From contig NZ_JABANE010000047.1 in the NCBI RefSeq assembly GCF_012844305.1, positions 1 through 64,000 on the forward strand: a stretch of 64,000 bases of DNA, in the 5' to 3' direction. The position numbers and the translations under genes were made by a program. Source of the DNA: Flammeovirga aprica JL-4 (GTDB taxonomy: Bacteria > Bacteroidota > Bacteroidia > Cytophagales > Flammeovirgaceae). Below are positions 8,622 to 17,741 of the stretch, piece after piece (positions within the stretch are counted from its first letter, which is position 1; the number at the start of each line of letters is the position of its first letter). The notes beneath the pieces were generated by a model that was given only the letters and a program-made list of their open reading frames with translations, was not told where the DNA came from and ran no database searches.

Positions 8622-9239
8622 ATGGAAATCGCAGTATTGAACTCAAAAGGCGTTGAGACAGGTAAAGTAACTTTACCAGCAGCAGTATTTGGTATCGAGC
8701 CAAATGATCATGCTATCTATCTTGACGTAAAAGCGTATTTGGCGGCACAACGTCAAGGTACGCATAAAGCAAAAGAGCGTGCGGAGATCGTAGGATCTAC
8801 TCGTAAGCTTAAAAAACAAAAAGGTACTGGTACAGCTCGTTCGGGTTCTATCAAGTCACCTGTTTTCAGAGGTGGTGGACGTATCTTCGGACCACGCCCA
8901 AGAGACTACCGTCAATCTCTTAACAAGAAAGTTAAGCAATTGGCACGTCGTTCAGCGTTATCTTACAAAGCTAAAGAAGCTAATGTAACTGTTTTAGAAG
9001 CATTATCATTTGATGCTCCTCAAACTAAAGCTTACAAAGAAGTTTTAGCTAACTTGAAATTCTCTGACGTAAAAACTCTTTACGTTGTAGCGTCTCAAAA
9101 CGATAACGTTTACAAGTCTTCAAGAAACTTGCCTAAAGCAAATGTAGTAGTTGTTGATTCATTAAACACTTACGACATCTTGCACGCAGACCAGTTAATT
9201 CTTGCTGACGACGCAGTTGAAAAATTATCAAACCTCTAA
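8622..9239 (+). CDS. rplD: 50S ribosomal protein L4
   Basis: This 205-residue L4 protein has the long basic loop typical of the family (KKQKGTGTARSGSIKSPVF, then GGGRIFGPRPRDY) that lines the peptide exit tunnel. In E. coli, L4 also represses its own operon by binding the S10 leader, so the structured leader upstream of rplC is a candidate target in this organism. It lies 7 bases after rplC and 12 bases before rplW, so the three are translated from one message. Confidence 0.98.
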   Translation: MEIAVLNSKGVETGKVTLPAAVFGIEPNDHAIYLDVKAYLAAQRQGTHKAKERAEIVGSTRKLKKQKGTGTARSGSIKSPVFRGGGRIFGPRPRDYRQSLNKKVKQLARRSALSYKAKEANVTVLEALSFDAPQTKAYKEVLANLKFSDVKTLYVVASQNDNVYKSSRNLPKANVVVVDSLNTYDILHADQLILADDAVEKLSNL

Positions 9240-9251
9240 GCCCCTATTAAG

Positions 9252-9539
9252 ATGCAAGTATTGGTAAAACCTATCTTGACAGAAAAGGCAGCTTTAGCTC
9301 ACGAGAACGGTGTTTACACTTTCAAAGTAGCAAAAGGTGCTAATAAGGTTCAGATCAAACAAGCTGTTGAGGCGAAGTATGGTGTTAACGTAGAAGCAGT
9401 TCGTACTGCAATTCTACCAGGTAAATCTAAAACTCGTTACACAAAAGCAGCTGTAATTAGCGGTCATACTTCATCGTACAAAAAAGCGATGGTACAAGTA
9501 GCTGAGGGTGAGATTATCGACATCTACGAAGGTCTTTAA
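9252..9539 (+). CDS. rplW: 50S ribosomal protein L23
   Basis: This is a 95-residue L23 protein, located at the tunnel exit where SRP and trigger factor dock. The start VLVKPILTEKA and the segment NKVQIKQAVEAKYGVNVEAV are family signatures; length is typical. It closes the first half of the cluster: rplB begins 142 bases later, an unusually long gap for this operon, and the gap holds two hairpins. Confidence 0.97.
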   Translation: MQVLVKPILTEKAALAHENGVYTFKVAKGANKVQIKQAVEAKYGVNVEAVRTAILPGKSKTRYTKAAVISGHTSSYKKAMVQVAEGEIIDIYEGL

Positions 9540-9561
9540 GATCTGAATAAAAAAAATTAAA

Positions 9562-9652
9562 AATATTGTTCGGGGCTCATTCGGGCTCCGGATATTTATT
9601 AAGTTTAACCAAATTTGTTGTCTATAGTATCTAGGAAAACCTATCTAGAGAC
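9562..9652 (+). promoter_or_regulatory. Two hairpins in the rplW-rplB spacer
   Basis: Hairpin one is CGGGGCTC (9571-9578) paired with GGGCTCCG (9583-9590) over an ATTC loop, with two G-U pairs, and is flanked by AATAT/ATATT. Hairpin two spans 9620-9652: GTCT(A)TAG with CTA(G)AGAC, enclosing TAGG-AAAA-CCTA. No poly-T tract follows either, so they are unlikely to be plain terminators. Processing or autoregulation is possible. Confidence 0.4.
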
Positions 9653-9681
9653 TGTAAAAGCAAATTACGAAAGTTTGTAAA

Positions 9682-10506
9682 ATGGCTGTTAAAAAGTTAA
9701 AGCCCATCACTCCGGGACAGCGATTCAGAGTCGCTCCTACTTTCGAGGAAATCACGAAAAGTACACCAGAAAAGTCACTGACAGTTGGTAAGCACCGTAC
9801 AGGTGGTCGTAACAACTCAGGTAAAATGACTGTTCGTAACGTTGGTGGTGGTCACAAGCGTAGATTACGTTCGATCGACTTCAAACGTAACAAGCACGGT
9901 GTTCCAGGTATCGTGAAATCTATCGAGTACGATCCAAACCGTACTGCTCGTATTGCCTTAATCTACTATGTAGATGGTGCTAAAACGTATATCGTAGCTC
10001 CAGAAGGATTACAAGTTGGACAGACTATCTTGTCTGGTTCAGGTGTAGCTCCTGATTTAGGTAATGCACTTCCATTGTCTGAGATTCCTGTAGGTTCAAT
10101 CATCCACAACGTGGAGTTGAAGCCAGGTAAAGGTGCTGCAATGGTACGTTCTGCTGGTGCTTACGCACAATTATTAGGACGTACTGGTAGATATGCTACA
10201 CTTAAATTACCTTCAGGCGAGACTAGATTAGTACTTATTGAGTGCTATGCTACAATCGGAACTGTTTCTAACGGCGATCACATGAACGTTCGTTTAGGTA
10301 AAGCAGGTAGAAAGCGTTGGTTAGGTCGTAGACCACGTGTTAGAGGTGTTGCAATGAACCCAGTTGATCACCCTATGGGTGGTGGTGAAGGTAAATCTTC
10401 AGGAGGACACCCTCGCTCACGTACTGGTGTTTACGCTAAAGGTCAAAAGACACGTAACGCTAAGAAGTATTCTAGCAAGCTGATCGTTTCAAGAAGGAAA
10501 AAGTAA
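9682..10506 (+). CDS. rplB: 50S ribosomal protein L2
   Basis: This 274-residue L2 protein is needed for subunit association and the peptidyl-transferase centre. It has the start [12 protein letters not shown], the [19 protein letters not shown] motif, and the C-terminal [18 protein letters not shown] loop with the conserved histidine. Length is normal. It starts the second half of the cluster after a 142-base structured spacer, and rpsS follows after 8 bases. Confidence 0.98.
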   Translation: MAVKKLKPITPGQRFRVAPTFEEITKSTPEKSLTVGKHRTGGRNNSGKMTVRNVGGGHKRRLRSIDFKRNKHGVPGIVKSIEYDPNRTARIALIYYVDGAKTYIVAPEGLQVGQTILSGSGVAPDLGNALPLSEIPVGSIIHNVELKPGKGAAMVRSAGAYAQLLGRTGRYATLKLPSGETRLVLIECYATIGTVSNGDHMNVRLGKAGRKRWLGRRPRVRGVAMNPVDHPMGGGEGKSSGGHPRSRTGVYAKGQKTRNAKKYSSKLIVSRRKK

Positions 10507-10514
10507 TTTAAGTC

Positions 10515-10793
10515 ATGGCAAGATCGCTAAAGAAAGGACCTTATATTGATTTTCGTTTAGTAAAGAAAATCGAGGCGACTAATGAGTCTGGTAAAAAAGC
10601 AGTAATCAAAACTTGGTCGCGTAGATCAATGATTTCTCCAGATTTCATCGGTCATACATTTGCTGTACACAATGGTAACAAATTCATCCCTGTTTATGTA
10701 ACTGAAAACATGGTAGGTCATAAATTAGGTGAATTCGCTCCAACACGTACTTACAAGGGTCATATCAATAAAAAAGATAAAGGCAGAAAATAA
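10515..10793 (+). CDS. rpsS: 30S ribosomal protein S19
   Basis: This 92-residue S19 binds the head of the 30S subunit together with S13. The start [12 protein letters not shown] and the motif [21 protein letters not shown] are diagnostic, and the end [11 protein letters not shown] is typical of the family. Its TAA stop overlaps the ATG of rplV by one base (TAATG), which suggests coupled translation. Confidence 0.98.
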   Translation: MARSLKKGPYIDFRLVKKIEATNESGKKAVIKTWSRRSMISPDFIGHTFAVHNGNKFIPVYVTENMVGHKLGEFAPTRTYKGHINKKDKGRK

Positions 10794-11194
10794 TGGAAGC
10801 AGTAGCAAAACTTAATAATTGCCCTATCGCTCCACGCAAGATGATGCTTGTAGCGGACGCAGTAAGAGGTGTGCAAGTTATTGATGCACTGAATACACTC
10901 CGTTATGCGCAAAAAGCTGGTGCTCCTCTAGTAGAAAAGTTAATTCTTTCTGCAGTGGCAAACTGGGAAAACAAAAACCCTGACGAGTCTGTTGAAGATG
11001 CAGATTTATATGTGAAATCAATCTTTGTAACTGGTGGACGCCAATTAAAGCGTTTCCGTCCAGCTCCACAAGGACGTGCTCACAGAATCCGTAAGCGTTC
11101 TAACCACGTAACAGTGGTAGTAGACGCTCGTAGCACAAGCCTTATCGACGTAGTCGCTGAGGATACAACAGAATCAAACGAGTCAGATAACTAA
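10793..11194 (+). CDS. rplV: 50S ribosomal protein L22
   Basis: This 133-residue L22 lines the exit tunnel with a long beta-hairpin. The family segments [17 protein letters not shown] and the C-terminal [17 protein letters not shown] are present. A short acidic tail ([11 protein letters not shown]) extends past the usual end, a common variation in Bacteroidota. It overlaps rpsS by one base and is 14 bases before rpsC. Confidence 0.97.
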   Translation: MEAVAKLNNCPIAPRKMMLVADAVRGVQVIDALNTLRYAQKAGAPLVEKLILSAVANWENKNPDESVEDADLYVKSIFVTGGRQLKRFRPAPQGRAHRIRKRSNHVTVVVDARSTSLIDVVAEDTTESNESDN

Positions 11195-11208
11195 AATAAG
11201 TTTTTCCC

Positions 11209-11994
11209 ATGGGACAAAAGATAAATCCAATTGGTCTTCGTTTAGGCTATATCAGAGGATGGGAATCTAGCTGGTATGGTGGAAAAGATTTCTCTGACAA
11301 ATTAGTAGAGGATAACAAGATCAGAAAATATATCGCAGTTCGTTTACCGAACCCTCGTGCGGGTATCTCACGTGTAGTTATCGAGCGTACTATCAAGCGC
11401 GTTACGTTAACTATTCACACGGCTCGTCCAGGTGTAGTAATCGGTAAAGCAGGTGCTGAGGTAGACAAAATCAAAGAAGAGTTGAAGCGTTTAACTGGTA
11501 AAGATGTTCAAATCAACATCTCTGAAGTTAAGCGTCCTGAGACTGATGCAAAATTAATCGGTGAGTCAATCGCTCAACAATTGAAAAGCCGTGTATCTTA
11601 CCGTCGTGCGATGAAGCAAGCAATTGCTAACGCTGTTCGTCACGGTGCGCAAGGTATCAAAGTAAAGCTTTCTGGTCGTTTGGGTGGTGCTGAAATGGCT
11701 CGTACTGAACTTTATAAAGAAGGTCGTATTCCATTGCATACATTGCGTGCGGATATCGATTACGCTTTATCTGAAGCTCTTACAGTATATGGTATCATTG
11801 GTATCAAAGTTTGGGTATTCAAAGGTGAAGTTTTAGGTAAGAGAGATCTTTCTCCTTCTGCTGAAACTGGACGTCGTGACAACCGTAGAGGTGGTAACGA
11901 TAGAAAGCGTGGCGGAAACGATCGTCGTAGAGGCGGACGTGGTGGTAGAAAAGGTGGTGGAAACAAAGGTGGCGGAAACGCTCCAAAAGCATAA
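11209..11994 (+). CDS. rpsC: 30S ribosomal protein S3
   Basis: This is a 261-residue S3, part of the mRNA entry site. The start [19 protein letters not shown], the KH domain with [13 protein letters not shown] near residue 75, and [12 protein letters not shown] near 165 are characteristic. The last 45 residues are a Gly/Arg/Lys-rich extension ([18 protein letters not shown] and onward) longer than in E. coli; Bacteroidota S3 often carries such tails. It is the last gene of the cluster: a terminator follows instead of rplP-rpmC-rpsQ. Confidence 0.98.
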   Translation: MGQKINPIGLRLGYIRGWESSWYGGKDFSDKLVEDNKIRKYIAVRLPNPRAGISRVVIERTIKRVTLTIHTARPGVVIGKAGAEVDKIKEELKRLTGKDVQINISEVKRPETDAKLIGESIAQQLKSRVSYRRAMKQAIANAVRHGAQGIKVKLSGRLGGAEMARTELYKEGRIPLHTLRADIDYALSEALTVYGIIGIKVWVFKGEVLGKRDLSPSAETGRRDNRRGGNDRKRGGNDRRRGGRGGRKGGGNKGGGNAPKA

Positions 11995-12026
11995 CACCTA
12001 GATAACCTTATCTAAGCCGACAGGTG

Positions 12027-12066
12027 GACCCAAGTAATCCAATCAGGATTGCTTGGGTCTTTATTT
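12027..12066 (+). terminator. Terminator after rpsC
   Basis: A 14-bp stem GACCCAAGTAATCC (12027-12040) pairs with GGATTGCTTGGGTC (12046-12059) with one wobble, followed by TTTATTTTTAT. It ends the S10 cluster fragment 33 bases after the rpsC stop. Confidence 0.85.
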
Positions 12067-12089
12067 TTATAGGGATTTCGGTTTTCTGT

Positions 12090-12430
12090 AGAAGCGTAGC
12101 CTGCTACGCTTATCTTGAAGTAAAAGTACTGTAAGTTATCGTCACCTTTCAACAAGCTTTTATGTTCTACTTTCAAACTTCCTTCTTCTTCATTTTTGTC
12201 TTAACACAAAAACGAAGCAAAAAAGTCAAGGCTTAGAAGTCAAAAGCTAAATTTCATTCCTCTCGCCTAAATGATTTCAAACTCGCTAAAGCTCAAACAA
12301 GAAAATCTTTCTTAACGGCTCAATCCATGAAATTCTTAACGCTTTTCCCTTAAAGGCTGGGAGAATACTACCATAACTAATGGAGTAGACAGTCACCTTT
12401 CAGGCCTTCACGTAGCAAGGCTACGTGGCT
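12090..12430. repeat. Putative dispersed non-coding repeat element
   Basis: The 766 bases between rpsC and the first NSS gene hold no credible gene. About 340 of them look like a unit. They are bracketed by two related palindromes, AAGCGTAGC-CT-GCTACGCTT (12092-12111) and CACGTAGC-AAG-GCTACGTG (12409-12427), which share CGTAGC/GCTACG. The interior contains TTTTTGTCTTAACACAAAAA and then GAAGCAAAAAAGTCAAGGCT, a type of sequence I recall as a widespread repeat in Bacteroidota intergenic DNA. I saw no second copy in this window, so repeat status is recognition, not proof. Positions 12431-12760 are AT-rich and featureless apart from likely promoter DNA. Confidence 0.5.
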
Positions 12431-12760
12431 ACTGAAGAACTTAATTCTGATTTTTTTGTGCCGTATTAAGGTAATTCAATCTGAAAATCATATCTTTCCA
12501 ACTTCAATTAATACACTCTCAAACAATTATTACATCTTAAAGAATAGTACACCACTGTCTGAAATTTAATTCTAAATAATAGCTCTTTTTTAAAATATTA
12601 TTTTGACTTTTTTGAAATTATTTATTCATCATCAGATAAGTATTAAATAAATCCATATAAAAATGAATAATTAGGACATAACAATGTATCCTTGCAAGAA
12701 AGTTATAGACTAAACAATTTCATTGATTTACACTATTCGTATTCTATTATTTAAACGATT

Positions 12761-14161
12761 ATGGCTAATATCCAAGAAAGCAGTAGAGGAGGCTTTTCAA
12801 ACAAACTAGGTTTCGTTTTAGCGGCAGCAGGTTCAGCAGTTGGGCTTGGAAATATATGGAAATTCCCTTTTGAAGTAAGTGATGGAGGTGGAGGTGCCTT
12901 TGTGGTGATGTACCTTGCATTTTGTTTTATGCTGTGCTTTCCTGTGATGATGGCAGAGATTGCATTGGGACGTAAGACGAATAAAAACGCAGTAGGTGCA
13001 TTTGCTGAAAACGGGCATAAGAAATGGGCTCCAATAGGAATCTTAGCTGTATTAAGTGGATCCTTGATTTTGTCTTTTTATAATGTTGTTGCAGGATGGG
13101 CATTGGGCTATGCTTGGGAAATGTTCTCAGGTAACTTTTCTGTAGGGCAACATTTTGGTGAATTTGTTGGAAATTGGCATATCAATATGGCGACCTCTAC
13201 AGCCTTTATGTTTGTCACAATTTTTATTGTTGCCAAAGGTGTATCAGGTGGTATTGAAAAAGCATCAAAAATATTAATGCCTTCTTTATTGTTCTTAATC
13301 TTAGCTTTAATGACGTATTCATTGACGCAAGAAGGCGCTATGGAAGGAGTGAAGTTTTATCTGATTCCAGATTTTAGTGAAATCACTTTTGAAACGGCAT
13401 ACGGAGCAATGGGGCAAGCCTTTTTCTCATTGTCATTAGGTATGGGTGCGTTGATCACTTATGGTAGTTACGTTGGAAAAAAAGATAATATGGTGTCGGC
13501 TACATCTATGATTTTATTAGCGGATGTGGGTATTGCCTTTATTGCAGGTCTGATGATGTTTTCATTTATTTTCTCTCAAGGTCTTCAAGGACAAGGTGGA
13601 GGTGCCGGCTTGATTTTTACAGTATTGCCAGGAGCTTTTGAGTCGATCGGGCCAGTATTGGGTAGAATTATTGGAGGTTTCTTCTTTGTATTATTATCAT
13701 TTGCAGCTTTAACTTCTACGGTATCACTTTTAGAAGTACCTGTATCTTATGTGGTGGATGAGTTTGAAGTAAGAAGAAATAGAGCGGTATGGATTGTAGG
13801 GTTTGTGATTTTCTTATTTGGTATTCCATCCATGCTTGGTAATGGAACGGTTGATTTCTTTACGAACTTTGTACACTATCATGGTGCAGAGAAAGCAGTA
13901 AACTTTATGGACTTTATTGAAGATTTAGCTTCAGATACGTTCTTGCCTTTAGGAGGTTTCTTAGTGGCAGTGTATACGGCTTATGTTTGGAGAGGAGATA
14001 AATTTAAAGAGGAAGTTGAGAAAGGTAATCCTGAGTTTGGAAACTCTCTAATGGGGAAATATACCATTTTTGCATTGAAGTTTTTAGCACCATTAATTTT
14101 AGGTTCAATTACGATTGTAACCATTTTATCGAAGTTTTTTGGAATACACCTTATTGGTTAA
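12761..14161 (+). CDS. Sodium-dependent transporter, NSS (SNF) family, copy 1
   Basis: This is a 466-residue neurotransmitter:sodium symporter homologue with a LeuT-type fold and about eleven membrane spans. The first helix carries the family signature GSAVGLGNIWKFPFEVSDGG with unwound Gly residues that bind substrate and Na+. A second sodium-site segment, SLSLGMGALITYGSY, occurs near residue 225. The protein probably imports an amino acid or related solute across the inner membrane. It is followed after 289 bases by a highly similar paralogue, and each has its own terminator. The substrate cannot be told from sequence alone. The antisense reading frames over its N-terminus are shadows. Confidence 0.93.
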   Translation: MANIQESSRGGFSNKLGFVLAAAGSAVGLGNIWKFPFEVSDGGGGAFVVMYLAFCFMLCFPVMMAEIALGRKTNKNAVGAFAENGHKKWAPIGILAVLSGSLILSFYNVVAGWALGYAWEMFSGNFSVGQHFGEFVGNWHINMATSTAFMFVTIFIVAKGVSGGIEKASKILMPSLLFLILALMTYSLTQEGAMEGVKFYLIPDFSEITFETAYGAMGQAFFSLSLGMGALITYGSYVGKKDNMVSATSMILLADVGIAFIAGLMMFSFIFSQGLQGQGGGAGLIFTVLPGAFESIGPVLGRIIGGFFFVLLSFAALTSTVSLLEVPVSYVVDEFEVRRNRAVWIVGFVIFLFGIPSMLGNGTVDFFTNFVHYHGAEKAVNFMDFIEDLASDTFLPLGGFLVAVYTAYVWRGDKFKEEVEKGNPEFGNSLMGKYTIFALKFLAPLILGSITIVTILSKFFGIHLIG

Positions 14162-14186
14162 TTTTATTATTATATAGATTAGAAAG

Positions 14187-14226
14187 GAGGAATAGGTCAG
14201 AGCGATGTATTCCTCTTTTTTTATTC
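14187..14226 (+). terminator. Terminator after NSS copy 1
   Basis: GAGGAATA (14187-14194) pairs with TATTCCTC (14208-14215), followed by a run of seven or more T. The paralogue downstream therefore needs its own promoter. Confidence 0.8.
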
Positions 14227-14450
14227 AGTTAAGAAGATTATTTCGTAAAAATACACTGTCGCAAACTTTTAAGGATATTCAACATAACAAGTGATAATAT
14301 TTTAATTGTGATACACTAATTTATTGGCCCATAAACATATAAGTGCATATATTGCGGTTTGATTTACTACGTCTTCAACACTATTTGTACGTGGATACTA
14401 CAATGAACTCATTGTAAACTAAAATTATCAGACTCAACTTTTAAAATTAT

Positions 14451-15854
14451 ATGGCGGGGATAAAAGACAGTAGCCGAGGAGGATTTTCTAATAAGATTGG
14501 ATTTGTACTAGCCGCAGCGGGGTCAGCTGTAGGACTAGGTAATATATGGAAATTTCCATTTGAAGTAAGCGATGGAGGCGGAGGAGCTTTCGTTGTAATG
14601 TATTTAGCGTTTTGCTTTATGCTTTGCTTTCCAGTAATGATGGCAGAGGTGGCAATCGGACGAAAAACCAATAAAAATGCAGTAGGAGCCTTTACTGAAA
14701 ATGGTCATAGAGCATGGTCAGCATTGGGTAAATTAGGTGTACTTACCGGGATATTAATCCTTTCATTTTATAACGTAGTAGCCGGTTGGGCATTAGGTTT
14801 TGCCATCGAGATGTTTGCCGGAAACTTTGAGCTAGGCCAAAACTTTGGAGCCTTTATTGGAAATTGGCAATTGAACTTAGTGTTCTCTTCTATTTTTATG
14901 GTGGTAACAATTTATATTGTAGCCAAAGGTGTATCAGGTGGTATTGAAAAAGCATCGAAGATTTTAATGCCTTCTTTATTGATCCTTATCTTATCATTAA
15001 TGGCGTATTCATTGACGCAAGAAGGAGCAGTAGACGGTGTGGTTTATTATCTCGTACCGGACTTTAATGCCATTACTTTCGAAACAGCTTATGGTGCAAT
15101 GGGACAAGCCTTTTTCTCATTATCATTGGGTATGGGTGCCTTGATTACTTACGGTAGTTATGTTGGTAAGAAGGACAATATTGTAACTTCTACGACTATG
15201 ATTTTATTGACAGACGTAGGTATTGCTTTTATTGCTGGCTTGATGATGTTTGCTTTTGTATTCTCTCAAGGGTTGCAAGGACAAGGTGGAGGAGCCGGTC
15301 TTATCTTTACGGTATTGCCAGGTGCGTTTGAATCTATTGGTCCAGTACTGGGTAGAGTGATTGGAGGTTTCTTCTTTGTATTATTATCCTTTGCCGCTTT
15401 AACTTCAACCGTTTCATTATTAGAAGTGCCAGTTGCTTATGTAGTGGATGAATACGAAGTAAGAAGAGAAAGAACAGTTTGGATTGTGGGTGTAGGTATT
15501 TTCCTATTAGGAATTCCATCTATGCTAGGCAATGGTACAGTACCTTTCTTTACAGAGTTTGTGCAATACTCAAGCTCAGAAAACCCTGTATCTTTTATGG
15601 ACTTCATTGAAGATATGGCATCAGATACCTTCTTACCATTAGGTGGATTCTTGATTTCCGTTTATACTGCTTGGGTATGGAGAGGAGATAACTTCAAGAA
15701 AGAAGTAGAGATTGGTAATCCAGGATTTGGTGATTCATTAATTGGAAAGTATACCATTTTCGCATTAAAATATTTAGCACCATTTATTTTAGGTTCCATT
15801 ACAGTAATTACGGTTTTATCTAAATTCTTTGGAATCCATATTTTGGGTGCGTAA
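14451..15854 (+). CDS. Sodium-dependent transporter, NSS (SNF) family, copy 2
   Basis: This 467-residue paralogue is closely similar to the upstream NSS protein along its whole length (for example an identical AFCFMLCFPVMMAE segment and identical SLSLGMGALITYGSY). Differences cluster in loops and in the segment near residues 75-130. The arrangement shows a tandem duplication followed by divergence, which could alter substrate range, affinity or expression. It shares the NSS fold, the sodium-site signatures and about eleven membrane spans. A terminator follows and the CstA-family gene lies 243 bases further on, so it is probably monocistronic. Confidence 0.93.
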   Translation: MAGIKDSSRGGFSNKIGFVLAAAGSAVGLGNIWKFPFEVSDGGGGAFVVMYLAFCFMLCFPVMMAEVAIGRKTNKNAVGAFTENGHRAWSALGKLGVLTGILILSFYNVVAGWALGFAIEMFAGNFELGQNFGAFIGNWQLNLVFSSIFMVVTIYIVAKGVSGGIEKASKILMPSLLILILSLMAYSLTQEGAVDGVVYYLVPDFNAITFETAYGAMGQAFFSLSLGMGALITYGSYVGKKDNIVTSTTMILLTDVGIAFIAGLMMFAFVFSQGLQGQGGGAGLIFTVLPGAFESIGPVLGRVIGGFFFVLLSFAALTSTVSLLEVPVAYVVDEYEVRRERTVWIVGVGIFLLGIPSMLGNGTVPFFTEFVQYSSSENPVSFMDFIEDMASDTFLPLGGFLISVYTAWVWRGDNFKKEVEIGNPGFGDSLIGKYTIFALKYLAPFILGSITVITVLSKFFGIHILGA

Positions 15855-15893
15855 GTCTTAGTACTTAAGTCAAAAGAATTGATTTGTAGATAT

Positions 15894-15945
15894 AAAAACT
15901 TTGAAGTGATCTTATCATGGTCATTTCAAAGTTTTTCTTTTTTGT
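15894..15945 (+). terminator. Terminator after NSS copy 2
   Basis: The 16-bp stem 15894-15909 pairs with 15921-15936 (one wobble) and is followed by CTTTTTTG. It lies 40 bases past the stop codon. Confidence 0.85.
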
Positions 15946-16097
15946 AGCAATAGTGAATGAACCTCTCTTACCTGTTGATGTATCTATTAGTACATTAACC
16001 TCTCAATTCGAGTACTTATTTAAAATAAAAAGTGCAAATGTGCCTTCTAGAGAATAAATTGCATATCAACTTTTTAATCTTCTAAAAACTATATGAA

Positions 16098-17549
16098 ATG
16101 ATTTCCTTCCTACTAAGTGTTATTACTTTAATCGTAGCCTATTTTGTTTACGGAAAATATGTCGAAAAACAATTTGGAGCTGATCCTTCATTAGAAACAC
16201 CCGCTATTACAAAGCAAGATGGAGTGGACTATGTGCCCATGAAGTTGGGTAAGATCTTTTTGATTCAGTTCTTGAATATTGCGGGCTTGGGGCCAATTTT
16301 TGGAGCAATCGCGGGAGCACTTTGGGGACCGGTAGCTTTCTTGTGGATTGTCTTCGGATGTATTTTTGCAGGAGCAGTGCACGATTATTTTTCAGGAATG
16401 TTGGCAATCCGTCATGGTGGAGCAAGTATTCCAGAAATTGTGGGAAAATACTTAGGGAATGGAGTGAAGCAGTTTATGAGAGTTTTCTCTGTGATTTTAT
16501 TGCTTTTAGTAGGTGTTGTTTTTGTGAAAGGGCCAGCCACTATTTTAAATGGGTTGACAGGAGTAGATGTGACTATTTTGATTACAGTAATCTTCTTGTA
16601 CTATTTGTTGGCGACGATGATTCCTATTGATAAATTGATTGGTAAGATCTATCCATTATTTGGACTGTCACTATTAGTAATGGCAGTAGGATTGTTTGGT
16701 GCATTAATGATAGAAGATTATACAATTCCAGAATTGTCAGTGGCCAACTTACAGAATATGCAGGCAGATCCTGATACATACCCCATCTTTCCATTGTTAT
16801 TTATCACAATTGCCTGCGGAGCAATTTCAGGCTTTCATTCCACGCAATCACCATTGATGGCCCGTTGTATTTCTAATGAAAAGGATGGTAAAGTAATCTT
16901 TTTCGGAACAATGATTACAGAAGGAATTGTGGCGTTGATTTGGGCTGCAGTAGCAATGGCATTTTTTGGAGGAGTAAGAGAACTAGGGGATACAATGGCT
17001 ATTGAAGGACATAATGCCGCTTGGGTAGTGAATACAATTTCATCTACAATGCTGGGTAAAGTAGGTGGATTTATGGCGGTGTTGGGTGTAGTAGCCGCGC
17101 CGATTACTTCTGGTGATACAGCCTTCCGAAGCGTTCGTTTGACGATTGCAGATTCATTTAAATTCAATCAAGATAAATTAGTAAAACGATTGATGGTCAC
17201 TATCCCAATTTTTATTGCTGGGGTAGCTTTAACGCAGATCAATTTTGGTGTGATTTGGAGGTATTTCGGGTGGTCCAATCAAGTGTTGGCTACGATTGTT
17301 TTGTGGACAATTGTAAAGTATTTGATGGATCAAAAGAAGATCTATTGGTATGTCATCGCACCTGCATTCTTTATGACATCAGTGGTCGTCACTTATATAT
17401 TGGTAGCCCCTGAAGGTTTTGGTTTAGATTATACTTTTTCTGTGGCGGTTGGAGTAATTACAGGATTAATGGTAACAGCTGGATTCGTTTATTTCGATTA
17501 CCAGAGTAAGAAGAAAAATAAAGAGCAAAAAGTGAGTACAATGGCTTAG
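16098..17549 (+). CDS. Carbon starvation CstA family protein
   Basis: This 483-residue polytopic protein (about 13-14 spans) belongs to the CstA family, whose characterised members import peptides or pyruvate. Recognisable segments are QFLNIAGLGPIFGAIAGALW near residue 60, the HDYFSGMLAIRHGGAS region near 100, and the STQSPLMARC motif near 255. It is shorter than E. coli CstA (about 700 residues) and matches the short form common in Bacteroidota. It follows the two NSS genes but is separated by a terminator, and its own terminator follows. The substrate is uncertain. Confidence 0.9.
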   Translation: MISFLLSVITLIVAYFVYGKYVEKQFGADPSLETPAITKQDGVDYVPMKLGKIFLIQFLNIAGLGPIFGAIAGALWGPVAFLWIVFGCIFAGAVHDYFSGMLAIRHGGASIPEIVGKYLGNGVKQFMRVFSVILLLLVGVVFVKGPATILNGLTGVDVTILITVIFLYYLLATMIPIDKLIGKIYPLFGLSLLVMAVGLFGALMIEDYTIPELSVANLQNMQADPDTYPIFPLLFITIACGAISGFHSTQSPLMARCISNEKDGKVIFFGTMITEGIVALIWAAVAMAFFGGVRELGDTMAIEGHNAAWVVNTISSTMLGKVGGFMAVLGVVAAPITSGDTAFRSVRLTIADSFKFNQDKLVKRLMVTIPIFIAGVALTQINFGVIWRYFGWSNQVLATIVLWTIVKYLMDQKKIYWYVIAPAFFMTSVVVTYILVAPEGFGLDYTFSVAVGVITGLMVTAGFVYFDYQSKKKNKEQKVSTMA

Positions 17550-17588
17550 TTGTGAATGACTTTTAACGCTTGAAATAGGCTCAAAAAG

Positions 17589-17641
17589 AAAGGGTTTGCA
17601 TATTTATTTGTTCATGAGCAATAAATTCAAACTCTTTTTTT
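17589..17641 (+). terminator. Terminator after cstA-like gene
   Basis: AAAGGGTTTG (17589-17598) pairs with CAAACTCTTT, with an inner stem ATTTATT/AATAAAT, followed by a T run. The hairpin lies about 40 bases past the stop. Confidence 0.8.
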
Positions 17642-17741
17642 ATGGATTTCAGAAAAATTAGGATGATATATTGAAGAATGAATGGTTTAATGGTTCTGAT
17701 TTGCTAATTTTGGGGCTGAATTTTTGAACAGATCATTGAAA

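Noticed and set aside
11760-11966. Antisense Pro/Arg-rich frame opposite rpsC
   Set aside because: It is the complement of the Gly/Arg-rich tail of S3, which creates long open frames by composition.
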